Shown here piece after piece: positions 1 through 6,565 of a stretch of DNA of 6,565 nucleotides. The translations under genes and the position numbers were made by a program. The notes under the pieces were generated by a model. The model was given only the letters and a program-made list of their open reading frames with translations. It was not told the DNA's origin and did not search any database. This DNA is from SKVR01 sp964410015 (GTDB lineage Bacteria > Bacteroidota > Bacteroidia > Bacteroidales > UBA7960): the NCBI GenBank assembly GCA_964410015.1, contig CAYPFV010000174.1, forward strand, positions 1-6,565, given 5' to 3'. How positions within the stretch are numbered: the first letter of the stretch is position 1; every line of letters begins with the position of its first letter.

Positions 1-22
1 CCATTTAATTAGAAAAAACTAT

Positions 23-85
23 ATGATGAACAGAATAATCTTTATGTTGTTGGGTTTAGCGATCATAAACCTTACTGCAAACGCT
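23..85 (+). other. Signal peptide of the LolA-like protein
   Basis: Residues 1-21 have a short polar start with one Arg (MMNR), a hydrophobic core of Ile, Phe, Met, Leu, Gly and Ala, and an Ala-x-Ala signal peptidase I site (Ala-Asn-Ala) before Gln22. There is no Cys, so the mature protein should be a soluble periplasmic protein and not a lipoprotein. The cleavage point was judged by eye. Confidence 0.8.
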
Positions 86-688
86 CAAACAGAATATGAA
101 ACAAATGCAGAAAAAGAAGCCGACAGGTTACTCGATAAAGCAAGAGAAAGAATAAACAGTTATAAAACCATTGAGCTCGGCTTTCAATACCAAATGGATA
201 ATGCTGAAATGGATATTAAAGAAACCATGGATGGGAAAGCCTACCTGAAAGGTGACAATTACAGAATGGTAGTTGGAAATAATGTATTTATTTCTGATGG
301 GGAAACCGTATGGAATTATATTGATGATCTGTATGAAATACACGTGAATTATGTTGACGATATGGAAGGCGGAATCACGCCTACTGCATTGCTCGAAAAC
401 TTTGAAGAAGAATATGATGGAAAGTTTATTCGCCAGGAACCCTTCGAGCGCAAAACGGTTGACCTGATCGATCTTGTGCCCCGAGAACCACAAGCATTTT
501 TCAAATATCGTGTGGCTCTTGATGCCAGCAACCAATCGTTGGTTTACACCATTGCATACGACCGGCATGGCGGAGAATATACCTATACCATGACCAGTTT
601 TAAAACCAATCACAATCTCGAAGATAATCTTTTTGAGTTTGACCGCAATGATTTTCCAGAAGATGCTGATATGGTTGACATGCGCTAA
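23..688 (+). CDS. lolA: LolA-like outer-membrane lipoprotein carrier protein
   Basis: This 221-residue protein resembles the LolA family, periplasmic chaperones that carry lipoproteins from the inner to the outer membrane in a half-barrel with a hydrophobic cavity. An N-terminal signal peptide (residues 1-21, Ala-Asn-Ala before Gln22) without a lipobox Cys predicts a soluble periplasmic product. Family-like features are the GKAYLKGDNYRM strand pair (71-82), SDGETVWNY (91-99), a helical ITPTALLENF segment (118-127), the DLVP…FFKYRVALD region (150-167) and a C-terminal FEFDRNDFP…DMVDMR (204-221), an ending I associate with Bacteroidetes members. Length fits that group. The start could be the ATG at 23 or at 26; both give a good signal peptide. 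The frame is also open to the left edge, but upstream codons would add charged residues and are unlikely to be used. No strong ribosome binding site is visible, only an A-rich stretch. It converges on gltD. In-vivo cargo is unknown, and other LolA-fold roles are possible. Confidence 0.85.
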   Translation: MMNRIIFMLLGLAIINLTANAQTEYETNAEKEADRLLDKARERINSYKTIELGFQYQMDNAEMDIKETMDGKAYLKGDNYRMVVGNNVFISDGETVWNYIDDLYEIHVNYVDDMEGGITPTALLENFEEEYDGKFIRQEPFERKTVDLIDLVPREPQAFFKYRVALDASNQSLVYTIAYDRHGGEYTYTMTSFKTNHNLEDNLFEFDRNDFPEDADMVDMR

Positions 689-719
689 TTTCAGAAAGAA
701 GAATTTTCGCATTTAAAAT

Positions 720-772
720 AAAAAAAACATCTCTTTTCCGCACTATTGGTGAAAGAGATGTTTTTAAATTTT
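720..772. terminator. Bidirectional rho-independent terminator between lolA and gltD
   Basis: The arm at 723-736 (AAAAACATCTCTTT) is the exact reverse complement of the arm at 752-765, giving a 14-bp stem with a 15-nt loop. The stem's outer five pairs are A-T, so each strand ends the hairpin with a U run. The + strand has five U, then AAA and four more U. The - strand has eight U (720-727 read in reverse), then A and four U. It lies 34 nt after the lolA stop and about 86 nt after the gltD stop, so it can end both converging transcripts. The longer U run suggests it is stronger for the gltBD direction. The stem is modest in G+C, so efficiency is an inference. The rest of the 689-851 gap holds nothing I can call. 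Confidence 0.85.
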
Positions 773-851
773 ACGTATGCAAAAACTGCCGTAGAAATTT
801 GTAGTAAGACACCTTAGTTTTGCTTGTCTTCCTGAAGCACAGGATTAATTT

Positions 852-2312
852 TTATAAAACACCTTCGCGGGCATATACAATTTCAGGAGCGTTTTCTTTA
901 TCCAGGTAGTTTAATATTGTTTGTGCGGTTTTACGCCCCGATGCAATGGCATTTACTACCAGACTTGCCCCCATAACACTGTCGCCGGTAGCAAATATCT
1001 TAGATTCTGCAACCCGGTTTTTCATATCAACCTTCACATTTCCACGGTGGGTAAATGATAGTTTGAGGTCGTTGAGCAAACCTTCATGCACCGGATGCAC
1101 AAAACCCATACTCAAAAGAACAAGATCTGCATCTATCCACCTGTTTTTATCCGGAACCTCCATCATTTTCATTCCCTGGTCTCCTTTTACCCACTCCACA
1201 TCTACGATCTCTGCTTTTTTAACAGTGCCATTTTCTCCCACAAACTTTTTGGTAAGAATGCTCCACATCCGTTTGCATCCTTCTTCGTGTGAGCTGGATG
1301 TTTTAAGCACTTTTGCCCAGTAAGGCCAAGGATTATTGATATCTCTCTTTAAGGGGGGCTTAGGTAAAATTTCTATTTGCGTTACCGAAGCTGCTTTTTG
1401 CCTTATACTTGTACCCACACAATCGGAACCTGTATCGCCTCCGCCAATGACCAATACATGTTTTCCTTTGGCTGAGATTTTTTCGGATTGGGGAATTTCT
1501 TGCCCACTAACGATCTTGTTTTGCTGTTTGAGAAATTCCATAGCAAAATGCACCCCTTTCAGGTTGCGGCCTTCTACGGGAAGATCCCTGGGTTGCATTG
1601 CACCAACAGCGATGCATATAGCATCAAACTGATCGACAAGTTGTTGAGCTGTTATGTCATTTCCAACATCAACATTGGTTTCAACTTTCAACCCTTCCTG
1701 GTAAAGTATATCCATGCGGCGGTCTATCACATTTTTAGCCAGTTTAAAATCAGGTATTCCATACCTGAGCAATCCTCCGGGGGCATCATCTTTTTCATAA
1801 ACAGTTACATTGTGCCCTGCTTTGTTGAGCAGGTCGGCACATGCCAGTCCGGCAGGTCCGCTGCCGATCACTGCAATTTTTTTATCACTTCTTTTTTTTG
1901 GAGGTTGAGGTTTAATGTACCCATTGTTGAAAGCCTTTTCCGATACAGCGGCTTCGTTTTCACGGATGGTGACAGGTTCCTCATGAAGTGCAAGTACACA
2001 GCCTGTTTCGCAGGGTGCCGGGCATATTCGTCCGGTAAACTCAGGAAAATTATTGGTAACCTGCAAAATATCTATTGCCAGTTTCCAGTCGTTTTTATAC
2101 ATGGCATCCTGCCACTCAGGCATGTTATTCATTACCGGGCAAGCTGACTGACAGAAAGGAATACCACAATCCATACAACGAGCTGCCTGCTTTTGCCGGT
2201 CTTTGTCGTTGAGGGTTTGTTCCACTTCACTGAAATCGTTGATACGCTCCTGAACGGGTCTGTTCCCGCTTTCCTTACGTTGTATATTGATAAATCCTTT
2301 TGGGTCTCCCAT
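852..2312 (-). CDS. gltD: Glutamate synthase small (beta) subunit, NAD(P)H-dependent
   Basis: GltD oxidises NAD(P)H at FAD and passes electrons through two [4Fe-4S] clusters to the FMN and 3Fe-4S centres of GltB, in the cytoplasm. The product is 486 residues from the ATG at 2312, the usual length. The N-terminal cluster domain has Cys46, 49, 54 and 58 (CMDCGIPFCQSAC), then Cys97, 101 and 105 (CPAPCETGC). The FAD-binding Rossmann motif GSGPAG is at 150-155, followed by PGGLLRYGIPDFKL. The NAD(P)H-binding motif GGGDTG is at 290-295. The C-terminal FAD motif ATGD is at 441-444, followed by ASLVVNAIASGR. I chose the start at 2312 because the protein then begins MGDPKGF, the typical GltD N-terminus. 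An upstream in-frame ATG at 2360 would add 16 atypical residues and overlap gltB. No Shine-Dalgarno sequence is visible. It lies 25 nt after the gltB stop and is surely co-transcribed. Whether NADH or NADPH is preferred cannot be read by eye. Confidence 0.97.
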   Translation of the reverse strand: MGDPKGFINIQRKESGNRPVQERINDFSEVEQTLNDKDRQKQAARCMDCGIPFCQSACPVMNNMPEWQDAMYKNDWKLAIDILQVTNNFPEFTGRICPAPCETGCVLALHEEPVTIRENEAAVSEKAFNNGYIKPQPPKKRSDKKIAVIGSGPAGLACADLLNKAGHNVTVYEKDDAPGGLLRYGIPDFKLAKNVIDRRMDILYQEGLKVETNVDVGNDITAQQLVDQFDAICIAVGAMQPRDLPVEGRNLKGVHFAMEFLKQQNKIVSGQEIPQSEKISAKGKHVLVIGGGDTGSDCVGTSIRQKAASVTQIEILPKPPLKRDINNPWPYWAKVLKTSSSHEEGCKRMWSILTKKFVGENGTVKKAEIVDVEWVKGDQGMKMMEVPDKNRWIDADLVLLSMGFVHPVHEGLLNDLKLSFTHRGNVKVDMKNRVAESKIFATGDSVMGASLVVNAIASGRKTAQTILNYLDKENAPEIVYAREGVL

Positions 2313-2337
2313 AACAGAATGTTTACTGATTGATAAA
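2313..2337 (-). other. gltB-gltD intergenic spacer without Shine-Dalgarno
   Basis: The 25-nt spacer between the gltB stop (2338-2340) and the gltD ATG (2310-2312) is AT-rich. Read on the - strand it has no GGAG-like purine block in the 5-12 nt before the ATG. This supports an operon with either translational coupling or the SD-independent initiation usual in Bacteroidetes. No promoter or terminator is visible here. Confidence 0.6.
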
Positions 2338-5300
2338 TTAATACTGATGTTGTGGAGCATCTTCGGTTAGCTCCAGTTTATGATTGATCGCTGCCAGTTT
2401 CATTTCTTCCAGCACTTTTTTGTACTCCAGAGGAATTACTTTTACAAATTTTTTGACGTAATCATTCCAGTTTACAAGAATCTTTTCTGCCAATCTGCTT
2501 TTGGTATAAAGCAAGTGATCTCCAATAAGTTGTTGAAGTTCATTGATGTCCTGAAGGTCTTCCAGAGATGATAATTCAACCAATCCTTTGTTGCAGAAAT
2601 ATTCAAAATCACCGTATGCATCAAGCACATAAGCGATACCGCCACTCATACCAGCGGCAAAATTTCTCCCTGTTGCGCCCAATATCACCACTCTGCCTCC
2701 GGTCATATATTCACATCCATGGTCTCCTACACCTTCAACAACGGCATTGGCGCCACTGTTGCGTACAGCAAAACGTTCGCCGGCAATACCTCTTACAAAC
2801 AATTTTCCTGAAGTAGCTCCGTAAAGAACTGTATTACCGATGATTATATTATCTTCGGGAACAAAAGTAGTTCCTTCGGGAGGTGTAACGATAATATTAC
2901 CTCCCGACAGTCCTTTTCCAAGATAATCATTGGCATCGCCCTCTAAGCTAAAAAATACACCTTTGGTAAGAAATGCACCAAAACTCTGCCCGGCTGATCC
3001 GTAAAAGCGGGCATGAATAGTATCATCTTCGAGTTTTTGATGGTTAACATTTTTTGCAATAAACCCCGATAACATAGCACCTACTGCCCGGTCGGTGTTC
3101 TTTATCTTTTCCGACAGCCAAACCTTTTTCCGATTGGCAATGGCAATTTTAGCCTGTTCAATAAGTCTTAGATCTAGAACATCATCAATCTTATGATTTT
3201 GATCCTGTTTGAAGCTTAAAGCATATTTGTTGCTTTCGGGTGGGAAAAAGATCATATTTGAAACATCGACTTTTTTGGCTTTCCAATGGGTAATATCTTT
3301 TCTTGCCTCAAGCATATCGGGGCGTCCGATCACTTCTTCCAGTTTTCTGAATCCGTTCTCTGCCAGAATTTCTCTCACATCTCGTGCAATGAACTGGAAA
3401 AAATTGACTACATATTCTGCTTTGCCCAAAAATCTTTTTCGCAGGTTTTCGTCTTGTGTAGCCACTCCTACGGGGCATGTATTCATATGGCATTTTCGCA
3501 TCATGATGCACCCCAGATTGATCAGTGCTGCTGTTGAGAACCCAAACTCTTCGGCACCAAGCATTGCCATGAGCACCACATCCTGTCCGGTTTTGAGTTG
3601 TCCGTCGGTCTGTAATTTTACTCTTCCTCTCAGATTATTCATCACCAGGGTTTGATGTGCTTCGGAAATGCCAAGTTCGATAGGTAAACCTGCATGTTTG
3701 ATAGAACTTACCGGACTGGCACCGGTGCCTCCTTCAATTCCGCTAATGGTGATCAGATCAGCTTTGGCCTTGGCAACACCCGCTGCAATAGTACCAACAC
3801 CATATTCTGCAACCAGTTTTACACTGATTTTGGCGCTGGGATTGGTAGATTTCAAATCAAAAATCAACTGTGCCAAATCCTCAATAGAATAGATATCATG
3901 ATGAGGTGGAGGTGAAATAAGTGTTATACCCGGAGTTGAATTCCGCAGCCGGGCAATTACATCGTTTACTTTGAAACCGGGAAGCTGACCACCTTCACCA
4001 GGTTTTGCACCTTGAGCCACTTTAATCTGAATTTCATCTGCATTAACAAGATAATCAGTAGTAACACCAAACCTTCCGGAAGCCACTTGCTTGATAGCAC
4101 TCCGTTTATTTTCACCATTGGGTAAGGGGTAATATCTGTTGGGATCTTCCCCTCCTTCGCCGGTATTGCTTCTTCCTCCGATATAGTTCATGGCAATGGC
4201 TAGTGCCTCATGAGCCTCTTTACTTATAGAACCATAAGACATGGCACCTGTTACAAAACGGCGTGTAATATGTTCGATAGGCTCTACTTCTTCCAATGGA
4301 ACAGGTGTTCTTTTTTTGATATCCAGAAAGCCACGCAGGAAGGCAGGTTTGCGGTTTTGCTCATTCACAATTTGTGCATATTCTTTGTACTTCTGGTAGT
4401 TTCCGGTTTTTGTTGCCCATTGCAGAAGTCCTACAGACTTAGGATTCCAGGCATGATGCTCGCCATTGACACGGAATGTGTAAAATCCTTCTGTTTTAGG
4501 CATGTAGGATCCATTTTCGTGTAAGGTGGCAAAAGCTTTGCGATGAGGTATCATCACCTCTTGTGCAATTTCTTCCAGTCCGATACCCCCAATGCGTGAA
4601 GCAGTGCCTCTAAAATATTTTTCGACGATCTCAGGGGCAAGTCCGAGGCATTCAAATATTTGTGCTCCATGGTAAGAGCGCAATGTAGAAATACCCATTT
4701 TGCTCATCACTTTCAATATTCCATTATCAAGAGCTTTGATATAATTTTGCCGGGCCTGTTTGTATTCCATTTGAATATCGCCTTTTTTTACCAGATCATC
4801 TATTACGGCAAAAGAAAGGTACGGATTGATAACACTGGCTCCATAGCCGAGCAACAATGCAAAATGCATTACTTCACGTGGTTCTGCTGTTTCCATTACC
4901 AATCCTACCTGCATGCGCTTTTGAGTTTTGATTAAATGGTGATGAATGGTTGCTACCGCAAGCAAAGACGGAATGGGCACATGGTCTTTGTCTATCTCCC
5001 TGTCTGACAAGATGATATAGTTGATGGCATTATCAACTGCCTCCTCTGCTTTTCGGCAAAGTTCATCAAGAGCTTTTTCAAGTGCTTTGTCTCCTCCATT
5101 GTTTGGTTGAAAAGTGATAGGCAGGATGACACTGGAAAAGCCTGCGTATTGGAGGTCTTTGATTTTACCCAGATCCGTATTGGTTACAATCGGACTTTTG
5201 AATTTAATCAGTTTACACAAAGAGGGTGATTCTTCGAGCAGATTTTTATTTACTGATCCAATATAGTTGGTAAGCGACATCACCAATCCTTCTCTTATCG

Positions 5301-6565
5301 GATCAATGGCAGGGTTGGTAACCTGAGCAAACTGTTGTTTGAAATAATTAAAGAGTCGTTGGGGTTTGTCTGATAAAACAGCCATTGGAGTATCATTTCC
5401 CATAGACCCTGTAGGCTCTTTGCCATCCACCGACATAGGTTTAATGATCAGATCAATATCTTCTTTGGTATATCCAAAGGTTTTGATCCAGGTGGTATAT
5501 TTCCCGCCCATAGATGAGGGGAGTCTTTTTTTTACTTTAATGTTTTCCAGTTCAAGACGGTGCTCTTTCAGCCAATTTCCATAAGGATTCATTCGCGAGA
5601 GTTGGCTTTTGATCTCTTCATCTGAGATGATTACACCCAGTTTAGTATCAAGCAACAATATCTTACCCGGGCGCAACCGCCCTTTTAGCTTTATCTGTTT
5701 TGGTTCAAAAGACTGCACCCCGGTTTCACTTCCCATCACGATAAGATCGTTATGAGTGATCAGATAACGGGAGGGTCTTAATCCGTTTCTGTCGAGTGTC
5801 CCCCCAACGTATCTCCCGTCGCAAAAAAGCAAAGAGGCAGGCCCATCCCATGGTTCCATGATGGTTGAAAAATATTCATAAAAGTCCTTCAGACTTTTAG
5901 GGATCGGATTTTTATCATTAAACGATTCAGGAATCATCATGGCCAAAGCATGAGGAATACTGCGCCCGGTAAGTACCAGAAATTCAAGTACATTATCCAG
6001 GGAGGCTGAATCACTTCTGTTGGGTACTACTACTGGGAAAACTTTTTGAAGATCATCACCAAATAAATCGGTTTTTAATAGTGATTCACGTGCCTGCATC
6101 CACATGCGATTACCTTTAATCGTGTTAATTTCACCATTATGTGCTATAAACCGGAAAGGTTGTGCCAAATCCCAGGTTGGAAATGTATTGGTGCTAAACC
6201 TTGAATGTACCACAGAAATAGCCGATTCAAAAAGTGGATGGTGAAAATCGGTATAATACTCTGCCAACTGACTGGGGGTAAACATACCTTTGTAGATAAT
6301 TATGCGTGTGGAAAGACTATTAATATAAAAATACTTTTTATTATCTGTTTCAAGATTTCGGACTTTCTTTTCGGTTTTTTTCCGTATCACGTATAGTTTT
6401 CTTTCCATATCATCCGGTTCGTGATCGCCGGTTATAAATATCTGTTTCACCACGGGTTCGTTGATACTGGCAATTTCGCCAAGTACATTCTGATTAACCG
6501 GTACATTCCGGGTGGCAAACAGATGAAGTTTTTCTTCTCTGATGGTTTCGTAAAGAAGGTCTTCA
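2338..6565 (-). CDS. gltB: Glutamate synthase large (alpha) subunit, 5'-partial at window edge
   Basis: GltB makes two glutamates from glutamine and 2-oxoglutarate, using electrons from GltD. The 1408 visible codons (numbered from 6564) have no stop. The class II glutamine amidotransferase domain (to about 320) has HSRFSTNT at 120-127, HNGEIN at 142-147 with the likely oxyanion-hole Asn143-Gly144, and RNGLRPSRY at 259-267. Its catalytic N-terminal Cys lies beyond the window. The central domain spans about 385-680. The FMN/synthase domain (about 720-1095) has GAMSYGSISKEAHEAL from 773, GEGGEDPNRY at 802-811, KVAQGAKPGEGGQLPG at 848-863, SPPPHHDIYS from 884 and EGGTGASP at 944-951. The 3Fe-4S ligands Cys1019, 1025 and 1030 show the expected Cx5Cx4C spacing. 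The C-terminal GXGXG beta-helix runs from about 1188 to 1315. The GTG at 6453 is not the start: the 37 codons before it are GltB-like (…NVPVNQNVLGEIASINEP). Roughly 90-130 N-terminal residues are missing. It is first in the gltBD operon; its promoter is outside. Confidence 0.97.
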   Translation of the reverse strand, partial: EDLLYETIREEKLHLFATRNVPVNQNVLGEIASINEPVVKQIFITGDHEPDDMERKLYVIRKKTEKKVRNLETDNKKYFYINSLSTRIIIYKGMFTPSQLAEYYTDFHHPLFESAISVVHSRFSTNTFPTWDLAQPFRFIAHNGEINTIKGNRMWMQARESLLKTDLFGDDLQKVFPVVVPNRSDSASLDNVLEFLVLTGRSIPHALAMMIPESFNDKNPIPKSLKDFYEYFSTIMEPWDGPASLLFCDGRYVGGTLDRNGLRPSRYLITHNDLIVMGSETGVQSFEPKQIKLKGRLRPGKILLLDTKLGVIISDEEIKSQLSRMNPYGNWLKEHRLELENIKVKKRLPSSMGGKYTTWIKTFGYTKEDIDLIIKPMSVDGKEPTGSMGNDTPMAVLSDKPQRLFNYFKQQFAQVTNPAIDPIREGLVMSLTNYIGSVNKNLLEESPSLCKLIKFKSPIVTNTDLGKIKDLQYAGFSSVILPITFQPNNGGDKALEKALDELCRKAEEAVDNAINYIILSDREIDKDHVPIPSLLAVATIHHHLIKTQKRMQVGLVMETAEPREVMHFALLLGYGASVINPYLSFAVIDDLVKKGDIQMEYKQARQNYIKALDNGILKVMSKMGISTLRSYHGAQIFECLGLAPEIVEKYFRGTASRIGGIGLEEIAQEVMIPHRKAFATLHENGSYMPKTEGFYTFRVNGEHHAWNPKSVGLLQWATKTGNYQKYKEYAQIVNEQNRKPAFLRGFLDIKKRTPVPLEEVEPIEHITRRFVTGAMSYGSISKEAHEALAIAMNYIGGRSNTGEGGEDPNRYYPLPNGENKRSAIKQVASGRFGVTTDYLVNADEIQIKVAQGAKPGEGGQLPGFKVNDVIARLRNSTPGITLISPPPHHDIYSIEDLAQLIFDLKSTNPSAKISVKLVAEYGVGTIAAGVAKAKADLITISGIEGGTGASPVSSIKHAGLPIELGISEAHQTLVMNNLRGRVKLQTDGQLKTGQDVVLMAMLGAEEFGFSTAALINLGCIMMRKCHMNTCPVGVATQDENLRKRFLGKAEYVVNFFQFIARDVREILAENGFRKLEEVIGRPDMLEARKDITHWKAKKVDVSNMIFFPPESNKYALSFKQDQNHKIDDVLDLRLIEQAKIAIANRKKVWLSEKIKNTDRAVGAMLSGFIAKNVNHQKLEDDTIHARFYGSAGQSFGAFLTKGVFFSLEGDANDYLGKGLSGGNIIVTPPEGTTFVPEDNIIIGNTVLYGATSGKLFVRGIAGERFAVRNSGANAVVEGVGDHGCEYMTGGRVVILGATGRNFAAGMSGGIAYVLDAYGDFEYFCNKGLVELSSLEDLQDINELQQLIGDHLLYTKSRLAEKILVNWNDYVKKFVKVIPLEYKKVLEEMKLAAINHKLELTEDAPQHQY

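Noticed and set aside
128..712. 194-codon open frame on the - strand opposite the LolA-like gene
   Set aside because: It lies wholly opposite a well-supported secreted protein gene and starts inside the terminator-proximal region. Its translation has no recognisable domain and looks like an antisense shadow of AT-rich coding DNA.
779..823. Imperfect pairing of GCAAAAACT (779-787) with AGTTTTGC (816-823)
   Set aside because: It needs a bulge, has a 28-nt loop, is mostly A-T, and competes with the 806-830 repeat. There is no support for a function.
806..830. Second inverted repeat, AAGACA (806-811) with TGTCTT (825-830)
   Set aside because: A 6-bp stem with a 13-nt loop and no U run on either strand is within what chance gives, and the strong hairpin at 723-765 already explains termination.
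1488..2147. 219-codon open frame on the + strand opposite gltD
   Set aside because: It is fully antisense to conserved GltD motifs, has a Phe/Ile/Ser/Cys-rich composition typical of reverse-strand translation, and matches no family I recognise.
3209..3915. Several 70-150 codon + strand frames opposite the FMN domain of gltB
   Set aside because: They are short, overlap each other in different frames, and sit opposite the most conserved part of GltB, whose constrained codons account for the open reverse frames.
852..6565. Possible fused or broken glutamate synthase (single-chain GOGAT or pseudogene)
   Set aside because: gltB ends with a stop at 2338 and gltD begins 25 nt later in a separate frame. 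Both are uninterrupted, and the visible FMN, Fe-S, FAD and NAD(P)H motifs are intact, so this is a normal two-gene operon.

Overview
The window reads as ordinary chromosome from a member of the Bacteroidetes (Bacteroidota). The evidence is a LolA-like protein of the type common in that phylum, the AT-rich intergenic DNA, the absence of clear Shine-Dalgarno sequences, and a GltBD pair of the 'FPEFTGR…CPAPC' type. The phylum assignment rests on protein resemblance recalled from memory, not on a search.

Layout from left to right: (1) At 23-688 on the + strand is a secreted LolA-family outer-membrane lipoprotein carrier-like protein with a clear signal peptide. (2) At 689-851 is a short convergent intergenic region. 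It is dominated by a perfect 14-bp hairpin flanked by A and T runs, which should act as a terminator for both converging units. (3) At 852-2312 on the - strand is gltD, the small subunit of glutamate synthase. (4) At 2338-6565 on the - strand is gltB, the large subunit. It is intact over 1408 visible codons but cut at its 5' end by the right edge of the window. The apparent GTG start at 6453 is internal, because the frame stays open to the edge and continues to encode GltB-like sequence.

gltB and gltD are transcribed leftward as a gltB-gltD operon with a 25-nt gap. Their products form glutamate synthase (GOGAT), the second half of the GS-GOGAT ammonium assimilation cycle. GltD takes electrons from NAD(P)H through FAD and two iron-sulfur clusters. 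GltB releases ammonia from glutamine in its N-terminal amidotransferase domain and uses it at the FMN site to turn 2-oxoglutarate into glutamate. The LolA-like gene is a separate, convergent unit with no evident functional link.

I found no mobile element, RNA gene, CRISPR array or unexplained coding region, and no sign of an undescribed system. The points most worth a second look are the three-cysteine second iron-sulfur motif of GltD with a possible glutamate ligand, the shared bidirectional terminator, and the corrected gene boundaries of gltB and gltD.
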